Assembly (NCBI GenBank): GCA_045805605.1
Contig: JBJMKX010000059.1
Span: 1 to 64,000 of the forward strand
DNA length: 64,000 nt
Direction of reading: 5' to 3'
Source of the DNA: DATBDE01 sp045805605
GTDB lineage: Bacteria; Actinomycetota; Thermoleophilia; Solirubrobacterales; Solirubrobacteraceae
Position numbers and translations under genes: made by a program
Notes under the pieces: generated by a model
The model's database searches: none
What the model was told of the DNA's origin: nothing
The model's input: only the letters and a program-made list of their open reading frames with translations
In this document: in pieces, positions 1 to 7,913 of the stretch
How the letters are laid out: every line of letters starts with the position of its first letter
Numbering within the stretch: the first letter of the stretch is position 1

Positions 1-423
1 CTGCGGCGGCTGATGAACGAGGTGAGCACGGACCTCGGCCCGCGGCTGCGGGAGTCGGGGGCGGTGCTCGAGGTCGGTGAGCTGCCCGAGGTCCGCGGCG
101 ACGCCGGCCTGCTGCGGCGCGTCCTGCAGAACCTCGTGGCCAACGCGGTGAAGTTCCGCGGCGAGGCGCCGCCCCGGATCGAGGTCGACGGCCACGCGGG
201 CGCGCACGACTGGGTCGTGACCGTCCGCGACCACGGGGTCGGCGTCGCGCCCGAGGACAGCGACCGGATCTTCGGCATGTTCGCCCGCGCCGACCGCGAG
301 CGCACCGGCAACGGGATCGGCCTGGCGGTCTGCCGGCGGGTCGTCGAGGCCCACGGGGGGCGCATCTGGGTCGAGCCCGCCAACGGGGGCGGCAGCGCGT
401 TCCGGTTCACGCTGCCGCGCTGA
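1..423 (+). CDS. Sensor histidine kinase, C-terminal part (5' truncated by window)
   Basis: The frame is open from the first base, so only the last 140 residues are visible. They form a GHKL (HATPase_c) ATP-binding domain: N box LQNLVANAVKF, G1 box DHGVGVAP, F box IFGMFAR and G2 box GNGIGLAV. The order and wording are those of PAS/phytochrome-type kinases that act on a response regulator. The His-containing dimerisation helix and any sensor domain lie outside the window, so signal and partner cannot be named. The gene converges on the P450 gene, with a strong hairpin in between. Confidence 0.9.
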   Translation: MRRLMNEVSTDLGPRLRESGAVLEVGELPEVRGDAGLLRRVLQNLVANAVKFRGEAPPRIEVDGHAGAHDWVVTVRDHGVGVAPEDSDRIFGMFARADRERTGNGIGLAVCRRVVEAHGGRIWVEPANGGGSAFRFTLPR

Positions 424-454
424 CGATCAGGTGGGGCCCCACGTCCGCCGCCAA

Positions 455-483
455 GGGCACCAACGGCTTCGCCGTCGGTGCCC
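455..483. terminator. Bidirectional hairpin terminator between convergent genes
   Basis: The arms GGGCACC and GGTGCCC (7 bp), then a single A/C mismatch, then ACGGC and GCCGT (5 bp) close on a 3-nt TTC loop. It lies between the kinase stop and the P450 stop, which converge, so it can end transcription from both sides. There is no T-tract, as is common in high-GC actinobacteria. A further 12-bp palindrome, GTGGGGCCCCAC, sits just before it at 431-442. Confidence 0.7.
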
Positions 484-499
484 CCGGCTCCGGCACCCC

Positions 500-1828
500 C
501 TAGGCGGGCCGCTTCGACGTCACGATCACCCGGCCGCCCTTGGCCGGGATCATCGTGACGTTGCGGTGGCGCGCGTGCTCGGGCTCCGGGTCGGGCGCCA
601 CGAGGTCCGTGCGTGCGGTGATCGCCTGCAGCACCGAGCGCTGCTCGGCCATGGCCAGCGTTGCGCCGAGGCAGCGGCGGATGCCCCCACCGAACGGGAT
701 CCAGGTGTAAGTCCCGGGCTTCTGGTCGTAGAACCGCTCGGGCCGGAAGGCGAACGGGTCGGGGTAGACGTCGCCGCGGTGATGGACGAGCAGGATGCTC
801 ATGAGCACCCAGCTCTGGGCCGGCAGGACGTGCTCGCCCAGGCGCCAAGGCTCGGTGACCCTGCGCCCGATGATCGGGATGACCGGGCGGTTGCGCATGC
901 CCTCGTGGATCGTCGCCTCGATCCAGGCGTCGGCGTCCTCGGCGCCGGCGCGGACGACGTCGCGCAGCCGGTCGTAGGCTGCCCGGTTGCGCAGCAGCCG
1001 CTCGAACGTCCAGGCGAGCTGGTTGGCCGTCGTCTCGTGGCCGGCCAGGACCAGGGTCAGCAGCTCGTCGCGCAGCTCCTTGTCGGTCAGGCGCTCGCCG
1101 TCTTCCGTCTCGGCGTGCAGGAGGATCGAGAGGACGTCGTTGCGCGAGGCGTCGTGCGCGGCGCGGCGGGCGCCGATGACGCGGTAGACGTGGCGGTCGA
1201 CATAGTTGAGGAAGGCCCTCGTCGGCCCCACCGCCTCGTCGCGGCCGAGGTTCATGAGCTCGCCGAGCTGGGCCTCGGGACGCGTGGAGGTCTCCAGCAC
1301 GCGGCGCACCGCCCGGCGCAGCCCGTGCTCCGGGGTCCCCCGCTCGGGCCGGCCCTCGATGCCGAAGATCCCGCCCATGATCACGTCGAGTGTGATCGCC
1401 TGCATCCGCGGGGCGAGCGCGAACGGCTTGCCCACGGTCCAGCGGTCGATCTCGCGGTGGGCGGCGACGTCGATCATCTCCACGTAGCGCTGGACCGCCT
1501 CGCCGTGGAAGGGCGGCAGCAGCAGCTTGCGCTGGCGCAGGTGCTCGGCGCCGTCGAGCAGCAGCACCGAGCGCTGGCCCAGGATGGTGCCCAGCAGCGC
1601 GTTGGCCTCCCCCGCGCGAAGGCGGTCGGGCGGCGCGCGGAAGACCTGCTTGACGGTGTCGGGGTCGAAGACCATCACGAAGCCGGAGTCGAACGAGGTC
1701 GAGAAGGTAACGACGTCGCCGTAGCGGCGGCGCATCGCGTCGATGAACTGCACCGGCGCGAGGATGAACCCGAGCGTCTGGAGCAGCGCGGGGACCTTGG
1801 GGCCGGGCGGCAGCGGGACCGCGGTCAC
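500..1828 (-). CDS. Cytochrome P450
   Basis: A 442-residue heme-thiolate monooxygenase. It has the proline-rich start PLPPGPKVP, the I-helix oxygen-binding motif AGHETT near residue 264, the K-helix ExxR (EGMR) and the Cys loop FGGGIRRCLG near residue 390. This full set indicates an active enzyme. The GTG start overlaps the stop of the upstream AI-2E permease gene as GTGA, so the two are probably translationally coupled. The HLRQRK motif after the C helix is typical of long P450s of the CYP102/110-like kind that act on fatty acyl or isoprenoid substrates; substrate is unknown. No redox partner is adjacent; a ferredoxin pair is encoded at 45.7 kb. Confidence 0.93.
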   Translation of the reverse strand: MTAVPLPPGPKVPALLQTLGFILAPVQFIDAMRRRYGDVVTFSTSFDSGFVMVFDPDTVKQVFRAPPDRLRAGEANALLGTILGQRSVLLLDGAEHLRQRKLLLPPFHGEAVQRYVEMIDVAAHREIDRWTVGKPFALAPRMQAITLDVIMGGIFGIEGRPERGTPEHGLRRAVRRVLETSTRPEAQLGELMNLGRDEAVGPTRAFLNYVDRHVYRVIGARRAAHDASRNDVLSILLHAETEDGERLTDKELRDELLTLVLAGHETTANQLAWTFERLLRNRAAYDRLRDVVRAGAEDADAWIEATIHEGMRNRPVIPIIGRRVTEPWRLGEHVLPAQSWVLMSILLVHHRGDVYPDPFAFRPERFYDQKPGTYTWIPFGGGIRRCLGATLAMAEQRSVLQAITARTDLVAPDPEPEHARHRNVTMIPAKGGRVIVTSKRPA

Positions 1829-2937
1829 CGCTCTATGGTGGCAGGCGGCTCGATCTCGCCGGTCAGCTCCGCGCGCTGGAGAGCCTCCTCCTCGGCCTCG
1901 CGCGCCCGCAGCGGCTTGACCCGCAGCTCGTCGACGAGGATCACGGTGAGCGAGAGCAGCGGCACGCTGATGAACAGGCCGATCACCCCGAACAGCGCCG
2001 CCATCGCCACGACGCCGATCGCCAGCACCGCCGGGTGGACGTTGACCGCGCGCGACATGATCAGCGGGTAGAGCACGTTGCCCTCGAACTGGTTGACCAC
2101 GACGTAGACCAGCAGCACGAGCAGCGCCTTGCCGGGGGAGTCCTCGAGGGCGAACAGGATCGGCGGGATCGCGCTGATGATCGAGCCGTAGTTCGGGATG
2201 ACCGTCAGCAGGGCGCTGAGGACGGCGAAGGTCAGCGCGAACTCCAGGCCGACGATCTCCATCCCTACCCAGAGCAGGAACCCGAGCACGATCCCGTCGA
2301 CGATCACCCCGCCGAGCCACGCTAGCCAGGCCGAGCGGATCCGCTCGAGCGCCCGCGCGACCTTGGACTGCTCGCTCGAGGGAAACAGCGACAGCAGGCC
2401 GCGCACGAGTGGGCCGGGGTTCGTGGCCATGAACACGGCGTTGACGACCACGATCAGGAACAGCACGACCGAGCCGAGGATCGAGAAGCCCAGGTCGGTG
2501 ACCGGCCCGAGCAGCTGCTCGGGGTGGTCGCGGAAGCGGTTGACGAACTCCTGGACCGCGTCGCCGGCGTTCTTGGTGTGGATGCCGATGTCGGCGAGCG
2601 ACCGTTGGGCCTCGTTGACCGCGGTCGGGAGCTGGTCGACGACCGACGCGACCTGGTCCACCAGCGGGGGCAGGATGATCGCCAGGAGCAACGCAGCCGC
2701 GACGGCGATCCCGAGCAGCGTGAGGAGAACGCCGGCCACGCGCGGGATGTGCGCCTTGCGCTGCAGGAAGGTCGCGCACTTCGACAGCGGGATCGCGAGG
2801 AGGATCGCGACCACGACGGCGAGCACGATCGACAGCAGCGTGTCGAGCAGCAGCACGGCGCCGACCACGGCGACGCCGAAAAGGACCACGCGATAGAGGT
2901 CCTGGACCCGGATCGGACGCGACTCGCCCGGCGGCAC
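1825..2937 (-). CDS. AI-2E/PerM family transporter
   Basis: A 370-residue polytopic membrane protein of the AI-2E transporter (PerM/YdiK/YhhT) family. It has paired N-terminal hydrophobic segments (about residues 14-48), a long soluble stretch (about 70-145) and five further membrane spans. The conserved region VIPNYGSIISAIPPILFAL is present, and the conserved C-terminal part contains LYPLIMSRAVNVHPAVLAIGV. Members export small solutes or act as Na+/H+ antiporters; substrate cannot be told. The charged C-tail (LRAREAEEEALQRAEL) faces the cytoplasm in homologues. Starts at GTG; it is coupled to the P450 gene, which suggests but does not prove a joint role. Confidence 0.88.
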   Translation of the reverse strand: MPPGESRPIRVQDLYRVVLFGVAVVGAVLLLDTLLSIVLAVVVAILLAIPLSKCATFLQRKAHIPRVAGVLLTLLGIAVAAALLLAIILPPLVDQVASVVDQLPTAVNEAQRSLADIGIHTKNAGDAVQEFVNRFRDHPEQLLGPVTDLGFSILGSVVLFLIVVVNAVFMATNPGPLVRGLLSLFPSSEQSKVARALERIRSAWLAWLGGVIVDGIVLGFLLWVGMEIVGLEFALTFAVLSALLTVIPNYGSIISAIPPILFALEDSPGKALLVLLVYVVVNQFEGNVLYPLIMSRAVNVHPAVLAIGVVAMAALFGVIGLFISVPLLSLTVILVDELRVKPLRAREAEEEALQRAELTGEIEPPATIER

Positions 2938-3041
2938 ACCTCGACGGTACCCCGCGGAGGCATTGCCATCCGGTTCAGCAGGTGACGCGAAGCTCCCAGC
3001 GGGCGTTGCCGCCGTCGGTTCTGCCCATCACCGCCGCCGCC

Positions 3042-3085
3042 CAGCTCACAGCACGATCCATGCCGTCCAGCTCACGGCACGATCC
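3042..3085. repeat. Local 26-bp tandem duplication at a gene 3' end
   Basis: Two 19-bp copies, at 3041-3059 and 3067-3085, differ at one base (CCAGCTCAC then A or G, then GCACGATCC). The right copy includes the stop and last codons of the secreted protein gene; the left copy lies just beyond the stop. It looks like slippage or unequal exchange after the gene was formed. Confidence 0.6.
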
Positions 3086-3533
3086 GGAAGTTGACGTACT
3101 TCGGAGGGAAGCCGTCGCCCGCGGTGATCGATGCCCTGTACGCGCCGGGCGCCAGCGGCCTGCCGCCCACGCGCCCGTTGAAGCGCGGGATGTTCATTCC
3201 GCGGGCGCCGACGTGGTAGATGGTGCCCATCGGGACCAGGCCATCCCCGCTGCCGCGCCGTTCGATGGCGATCGCGACTTCAACCGGCTCGTCGAGACGC
3301 GTGACTGGCGCCACGAGGGGCGGGTCGAGGTGGATGTAGAAGAACGCCGGCGGAACTGCGTCGACCGAGAACCGCCTCGGCATGATCGTGAAGGCGGTCA
3401 CGATCGGGGCCGGCGTGGCAGCGTCCCGGGCAGGCTGTGCGGCGGCTCGGGTCGCCCCCGCCGGCGCGGCGACCAGCAGCGTCGCCACGACCCCAAAGGC
3501 GCCGGCGCGACGAATGGATGTTGCCGTGGTCAT
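3072..3533 (-). CDS. Hypothetical secreted protein
   Basis: A 153-residue protein with an N-terminal signal peptide (Arg-rich start, hydrophobic run GAFGVVATLLVAAPAG, Ala-rich cleavage zone near residue 32). The mature part reads as a small beta-rich domain with phrases such as APIVTAFTIMPRRFSV and PLAPGAYRASITAGDG, which resemble Ig-like or 'Big'-type extracellular domains. I do not recognise the family. The ATG is chosen because a GAGGAGG ribosome site lies 4 nt upstream; an in-frame GTG 12 codons earlier has none. A pair of 9-bp direct repeats lies upstream. Confidence 0.7.
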   Translation of the reverse strand: MTTATSIRRAGAFGVVATLLVAAPAGATRAAAQPARDAATPAPIVTAFTIMPRRFSVDAVPPAFFYIHLDPPLVAPVTRLDEPVEVAIAIERRGSGDGLVPMGTIYHVGARGMNIPRFNGRVGGRPLAPGAYRASITAGDGFPPKYVNFRIVP

Positions 3534-3579
3534 GAGTCCTCCTCGTCCCGTGTGGCTGATGCCGAGCACGGTTCCAGGA

Positions 3580-3611
3580 GGCGGTAAACAAGCCCCACCG
3601 AGGGCGGTAAA
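3580..3611 (-). promoter_or_regulatory. Direct-repeat element upstream of secreted protein gene
   Basis: Two exact copies of GGCGGTAAA (plus strand), at 3580-3588 and 3603-3611, start 23 bp apart, about two helical turns. They lie 47-78 bp before the start of the secreted protein gene. Direct repeats at this period suit OmpR/PhoB- or SARP-like regulators, but no regulator is adjacent. Placement is seen; function is inferred. Confidence 0.35.
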
Positions 3612-3641
3612 TGCCCTGGTATGGGTCAGACGGACCGCAGG

Positions 3642-4367
3642 TCAGCGACCGTCCTCGTACTGCAGCTGCTCGTCCCAGCCGGTGGCGCGGCCCTCCGGAA
3701 TGAGGTCGAAGAAGTTCCACAGCGGCTCGAGGTTGTTGACGTGGCGAGGGTCCTGGCCCGGGTCGGCCGGCGCGTAGAGGAGCTCCGAGCCCCAGAAATG
3801 GCGGACCTCGTCGCCGTCGCGATGGAAGACGTTGAGCATCGGCTGCTGCGAGCCGTCCTCGGCTTCGCCGGCGTACGCGCGCTTGTAGCCGGTGCCGCCG
3901 GACGAGAGCAGTGTGAGCCGCCGCCAGCCGCGCTCGCGGGCGAACGTCGTCAGGCGGTCGACCGGCGCCTTGGCCACGACCACGAACCCCATGCGCTGGC
4001 TGAGATGCTCGACCGCGCCTTCGAGCTGGTCGAGCAGCGCCGCGCAGGATGGGCACGGCCCCTCGGTCAGCGGCAACAGCGCGGTCTCGCCCGTCTTCGG
4101 CCCCGGCCGGTCGTCGTGCGGGTGGCGCGGGAACATGAAGTCGTAGATGGCGAGCGACTCCTTGCCCGGCGCGAACAGCTCGGAGAGGTGCACCGGGCCG
4201 TCGGCGCCCTCGAACACGTAGTCCTCCGGCACCACGCCGCCGAGCGGGAGCTTGCGCCGCGCCGCCGCCACCGCCTCGGTGGCGCGACGCAGCTCGATCT
4301 CCTGCTCGAGCAGGCGGTCGCGCGCGGCCCGGTAGTCGGCCGACTCGCCCGGGAACCGCACGCTCAC
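3642..4367 (-). CDS. DUF899 thioredoxin-like family protein
   Basis: A 241-residue cytoplasmic protein of the DUF899 group. It has a thioredoxin-like fold with a CPSC motif (Cys105 and Cys108) in place of CGPC, the signature YDFMFPRHP before it and the ending FFDLIPEGR. An N-terminal helical region (RDRLLEQEIELRRATEAVAAARRKLP) is also standard. Family members are thought to be thiol redox proteins, but the reaction is not established. The GTG start overlaps the upstream lipoprotein stop (GTGA), so the two are co-translated; why a solute-binding protein is paired with it is unclear. Confidence 0.85.
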   Translation of the reverse strand: MSVRFPGESADYRAARDRLLEQEIELRRATEAVAAARRKLPLGGVVPEDYVFEGADGPVHLSELFAPGKESLAIYDFMFPRHPHDDRPGPKTGETALLPLTEGPCPSCAALLDQLEGAVEHLSQRMGFVVVAKAPVDRLTTFARERGWRRLTLLSSGGTGYKRAYAGEAEDGSQQPMLNVFHRDGDEVRHFWGSELLYAPADPGQDPRHVNNLEPLWNFFDLIPEGRATGWDEQLQYEDGR

Positions 4368-5602
4368 TGCTGTGCCTTGATGACCTTGTCGAAGACCAGC
4401 TTGCCGTTCTCGACCCGGTTGCCGCCGTAGTCGGTGATCGTAGTGTCGCCGTCGGCGTCGATCGAGTAGGTGCCGAGCACCGACGGGCGGTCCTGGATCG
4501 CGTAGAAGCCCTTGATCACGTTCTCGCGGCAGTTTGCCTTGTCGCCGGCGTTCTTGAGGGCCTGCAGCGCCGCCTTCATCGCCTCGTAGCCGTAGATCGC
4601 GTACGGCTCGGGGTCATCGCCGTACTTGCTCTTGAACGTGGCGAAGAACTTCTGCGCGCTGGGCGGGTAGAGCTGCGGCGGCAGCGTCGGGTTGGTGATG
4701 AAGGTGTTGGCCTGCGACGGCCCCAGCTTCTCGGTGAAGTCGCTCTGGGCGACGCCGTCCGGGCCGAACATCTTCAGGTCGGGCGTGGCGGCGTAGACGT
4801 CCTTCCACACCTGCACGGCGTTGTTGGCCGTGATGCCGCCGAAGAACATCCCGTCCGCGCCGGAAGCCTTGATCTTTGCCCCCACCGACCGGTAGTTGGC
4901 CGCCTTGGGGTCGATCCCCTCGTCGCCGACGACCTGGATGCCGGCCTTCTTCGCGTCCGCGGTCACCGCGTCGGCGACGCCCTTGCCGTACACCTCCTTG
5001 TCGTCGAGGACGTAGAGCTTGCGAACGCCGTTGTCCTTCATGTACGTGACCTGGGCGGCGGCCTGGATGTTGTCGGCGGGGACCACGCGCCCGTAGGTGC
5101 GCTTGCCGGTCGGGTAGTACTTGTCCGGCTCGGCCGGGTCGGCCGACTTCTTGGTCAGCCCGGCCGCGGTGTTGGATGGGCTGATCTGCAGAATCCCCGA
5201 ACGGTTGAGGATCGGCAGCGACACCGCCGTCGCACCCGAGTTGAACTCGCCGAGGTAGACGATGGTCTGCTTGTTCTGCGCCGCTTCGCGGGCGTTGGAC
5301 GAGACCTTTCCGGCCTCCCACTTGCCCGCCGATGGCGTCGAGTCGTCCAGCGACACGTACTTGATCGTGTACTTGCCGACCTTGGCGCCCGCTTCCGAGA
5401 GGGCGAGCTTCTCGCCGTTGACGACGTCGGTGGACTGCTTGCGGTCGGTCGGGTCGAACGGGAGGCTCGAGTAGAGCGTGAGCGTGCTTCCGGACACGCA
5501 CGAACCGCCGCCACCGCTCGACCCGCCGCTCCCGCAGGCGATGAGGGTCACGAGGGCCGCTCCGACTCCGGCATAGGTGAGGAGGGGCCTGAGGATCGCC
5601 AT
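4364..5602 (-). CDS. LivK-like ABC transporter substrate-binding lipoprotein
   Basis: A 412-residue periplasmic-binding protein of the type I (Peripla_BP_6) class. The signal peptide ends in a lipobox, LIAC with lipidated Cys23, followed by a Gly/Ser linker. The mature protein begins TLTLYSSLPFDP, has the ligand-lobe phrase YLGEFNSGATAVSLPILNRSGI and ends with the usual VENGKLVFDKV. Such proteins capture branched-chain amino acids, amides or other small organics for LivHMGF permeases. No permease or ATPase gene is next to it, so it is an orphan binding protein. It starts at ATG, 95 bp from a divergent LysR gene. Confidence 0.9.
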   Translation of the reverse strand: MAILRPLLTYAGVGAALVTLIACGSGGSSGGGGSCVSGSTLTLYSSLPFDPTDRKQSTDVVNGEKLALSEAGAKVGKYTIKYVSLDDSTPSAGKWEAGKVSSNAREAAQNKQTIVYLGEFNSGATAVSLPILNRSGILQISPSNTAAGLTKKSADPAEPDKYYPTGKRTYGRVVPADNIQAAAQVTYMKDNGVRKLYVLDDKEVYGKGVADAVTADAKKAGIQVVGDEGIDPKAANYRSVGAKIKASGADGMFFGGITANNAVQVWKDVYAATPDLKMFGPDGVAQSDFTEKLGPSQANTFITNPTLPPQLYPPSAQKFFATFKSKYGDDPEPYAIYGYEAMKAALQALKNAGDKANCRENVIKGFYAIQDRPSVLGTYSIDADGDTTITDYGGNRVENGKLVFDKVIKAQQ

Positions 5603-5651
5603 GCCCGGAACGCTTCACCACGACCGACCGCCTCACCACTCGAACTCGTTG

Positions 5652-5671
5652 ACGATCCGATAAGGGATCGT
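5652..5671. promoter_or_regulatory. Inverted repeat, candidate LysR operator
   Basis: Perfect 7-bp arms ACGATCC and GGATCGT are separated by 6 bp, giving an ATC-N8-GAT core. It lies in the 95-bp divergent space between the lipoprotein gene and the LysR gene, centred 36 bp before the LysR start. That is where autoregulating LysR proteins bind. It may control both genes. Confidence 0.5.
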
Positions 5672-5697
5672 GATCGCGGGGCGTAGCATGGCCGGGG

Positions 5698-6585
5698 ATG
5701 GAGCTTCGCTACCTCGTCGCGCTGGAGGCGGTCGCGTCAGAGCGGTCGTTCCGCCGCGCGGCCGAGCGCCTCGGCTACACGCAGTCGGCGGTCTCGCAGC
5801 AGATCGCCGCGCTCGAGCGAGACCTCGGCGAGCGCCTGGTCGTGCGGCCGCGCGGGCGCGGGGAGACGGCGCTCACCGACGCGGGGACGGTGCTCCTCCG
5901 CCACGCCCGCGCCATCGCCGAGCGGGTCGAGGCAGCGCGGGCCGATCTGGAGGCGCTGCACGACGGCCGGCGCGGCGTCCTGCGCGTGGGGATCTTCCCG
6001 AGCGTGGGCGCGCGGGTCATCCCGCGCCTGCTCCCGCGCTTCCGTGCGGCATGGCCCGAGGTCGAGGTAACGCTGCACGACGCCTCGTGCGACGAGGACC
6101 TGTGCCGCCGCGTCGAGGCCGGCGAGCTCGACCTGACCTTCTCGATCCTGCCGCCGATCGACGGGCCGTTTTCGGCCCTGGACCTGATCGCCGACCCGTA
6201 CGTGCTGCTCGTGCCCGCCGAGTCGGCGCTGGCTCGCAACGGCACCGGCCCGGACCCCGCCGTGCTCCGCGAGACGCCGATGATCGGCTGCCAGTGGGAG
6301 CGGCGCGACATCGAGGACCTGCTGCGCGAACGCGGCATCGAGCCGCGCATCCACTACCGCTCGGACGACAACGGCACGGTGCTCGCGTTCGTGGCCGCAG
6401 GGACCGGGATCGCGCTGGTGCCGCGACTGGCGCTCGACGGCGACGATCCGCGCATGCGCGTGCTCGACGTCGACGGCCTGCTCGCGCCTCGTCGCATCGG
6501 CCTGGTCTGGCACCGCGAGCGCTCGCGCACGCGGGCCGCGCAGGCCTTCGGCGAGCTGGCCCGCTCGGTCTGCGCCGGGGTCTAG
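5698..6585 (+). CDS. LysR family transcriptional regulator
   Basis: A 295-residue regulator. The N-terminal winged helix (about residues 1-60) starts MELRYLVALEAVASERSF and contains the recognition part YTQSAVSQQIAALERDLGERL. The C-terminal LysR substrate-binding domain (about 90-290) begins GVLRVGIFPSVGARVIPRLL. It faces the LivK-like lipoprotein gene across a short intergenic space with an inverted repeat, the usual arrangement for a LysR protein and its target. Inducer unknown. Its stop codon overlaps, on the other strand, the presumed original stop of the neighbouring DUF559 gene. Confidence 0.93.
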   Translation: MELRYLVALEAVASERSFRRAAERLGYTQSAVSQQIAALERDLGERLVVRPRGRGETALTDAGTVLLRHARAIAERVEAARADLEALHDGRRGVLRVGIFPSVGARVIPRLLPRFRAAWPEVEVTLHDASCDEDLCRRVEAGELDLTFSILPPIDGPFSALDLIADPYVLLVPAESALARNGTGPDPAVLRETPMIGCQWERRDIEDLLRERGIEPRIHYRSDDNGTVLAFVAAGTGIALVPRLALDGDDPRMRVLDVDGLLAPRRIGLVWHRERSRTRAAQAFGELARSVCAGV

Positions 6586-6655
6586 CGGCGAAGCAGCGCA
6601 CGGATCGTGCCGCCCACGATGTGCGGCTCGCGGTGGAGACGCTTGCAGGTGATTC

Positions 6656-7477
6656 TCAGGACGCGATAGCCGCGACCTGCAGCGCGGCGTCGCGGATGCG
6701 GTCACGCTCGAAGGCGGCCCGCGTGTGGTGGTATCGGCGGCCATCGAGCTCGACCACAAGACGTTGCCGTGGCCAGACGGCGTCAACCAGGAAGCCCTCC
6801 ACGAGCACGTTCGTGGCCGGCGGTGGCAGGCCGGCGCTTTCGATCAGGTCGACGAACCGGCGCTCGAGCTCCGAGCGCGTGTCGGAACGGGGACGCGTTC
6901 GCGCTTCGGCCAGCACGGCGGCCAGGGCGCCGACGCCGCGGCGTCCGTGACCGCGCGCCACGACCGCCTCGATGGCCCGCACGTCGACGAGCCTTAGGCG
7001 CTCGGCTTCCTCGAACGCATGGTGAAGCGCTCGCAGGGGCACCACCTCGGCGAGGTCCAAGAGGGTGCGGGCGACGGAGGTGACGGGAATTCCACGCCGG
7101 TTGGCGCAGTCATCGGGGTGCCAGGGCGCCGTGCAGTGGACGTACAACCCGGGGCGGCTGCGAAGGCCCGACCGCGGCACCGACACGTCAATCCGGGTGT
7201 GCGCCGTGGCGCGCAGGTCCCACAGCGCCGCGGCATCGCGGTGGCTCAGTCGAGCATCGGGTCCCGCCGCCAGCACGGCCGCCATCCGGTTGCCGTCTGC
7301 GCTCAGCGCGAGATGACCCAGCGCGTAGACGCCGGCGTGAACCCGATGCAGCCGTCCGACGCCCAGCCGATGCTTGATCGCACCCGCCCCAACCCCGAGG
7401 GCGATGAGCTGCCGCTTGGCGACGACGCCGTGCTGCCTGCGAGCCAGCTCGGCCACCGCCCGCGCACGTTCCTGCAC
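6656..7477 (-). CDS. AbiEi-N/DUF559 nuclease-like protein, 3' end frameshifted
   Basis: The N-terminal part (ELARRQHGVVAKRQLIALGV) is the AbiEi-type winged helix and the C-terminal part (VVELDGRRYHHTRAAFERDR) is a DUF559 Vsr-like endonuclease domain with the E-x-D/H core. This two-domain protein is common and multicopy in soil actinobacteria; role unproven. The reading frame ends early after ALQVAAIAS. One base added to the GCGGCT at about 6680 restores the conserved ending GYRVLRITCKRL and continues to a stop at 6582. So this copy has either a one-base deletion or a sequence error. I place the start at the GTG right after a 23-bp palindrome; an upstream GTG at 7519 is also possible. Confidence 0.75.
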   Translation of the reverse strand: MQERARAVAELARRQHGVVAKRQLIALGVGAGAIKHRLGVGRLHRVHAGVYALGHLALSADGNRMAAVLAAGPDARLSHRDAAALWDLRATAHTRIDVSVPRSGLRSRPGLYVHCTAPWHPDDCANRRGIPVTSVARTLLDLAEVVPLRALHHAFEEAERLRLVDVRAIEAVVARGHGRRGVGALAAVLAEARTRPRSDTRSELERRFVDLIESAGLPPPATNVLVEGFLVDAVWPRQRLVVELDGRRYHHTRAAFERDRIRDAALQVAAIAS

Positions 7478-7500
7478 TTCGGTCGGACTATCCGACCGAA
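7478..7500. promoter_or_regulatory. Perfect palindrome, operator or terminator
   Basis: Perfect 10-bp arms TTCGGTCGGA and TCCGACCGAA flank the triplet CTA. It lies 75 bp after the small membrane protein gene and directly before the likely DUF559 start. It could be the operator of the DUF559 gene or a T-less terminator of the gene before it. If the upstream GTG at 7519 is the true start, it would be inside the coding region. Confidence 0.5.
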
Positions 7501-7574
7501 TGGCAGCCACGTCGTCCACACGGGCCAGGATGGCCGGCCCCGGCGCGCGGAAGTGCCGTGGTTCGTCACGAAGC

Positions 7575-7793
7575 TCAGCGGCGTTTGCGGTCGCGCTCGC
7601 GCGCCCGCGCCCGATCCTCGCTCTCGCCGATGTACAGGAACAGGTAGGCGACGAGGATCACGCCGACGATGCCGGCCAGGCCCCAACCGATCCCGAACGG
7701 GACGTCGCCCGGCTGCGAGGCCGCGAGGCATGCCACGGCGGCGACGAGCAGCACGGCGGGAACCGCCAGGCGCAGCTGCCACCGGCGGCTCAT
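7575..7793 (-). CDS. Small two-span membrane protein
   Basis: A 72-residue protein with two hydrophobic segments (about residues 8-25 and 34-54) and a highly charged tail ending RARARERDRKRR. It starts at ATG after a good GGGGAGG site. Family not recognised. It resembles short actinobacterial membrane proteins of unknown role. It lies upstream of the DUF559 gene on the same strand but is separated by a palindrome. Confidence 0.6.
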   Translation of the reverse strand: MSRRWQLRLAVPAVLLVAAVACLAASQPGDVPFGIGWGLAGIVGVILVAYLFLYIGESEDRARARERDRKRR

Positions 7794-7913
7794 GCTGCCT
7801 CCCCGTGGCGGTGGAGGGAAAACCCGGCGATGGTGCTCATCTGGGATGCCGCTGGCCCATCTCGATAGTGTCGGCGCACTCGCGGACGAACGATCCCGAC
7901 AAATGCGCTAGGT

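Noticed and set aside
6582..7477. AbiE toxin-antitoxin system
   Set aside because: The AbiEi-like domain is fused to DUF559 and no AbiEii nucleotidyltransferase gene is adjacent; this is the common stand-alone family.
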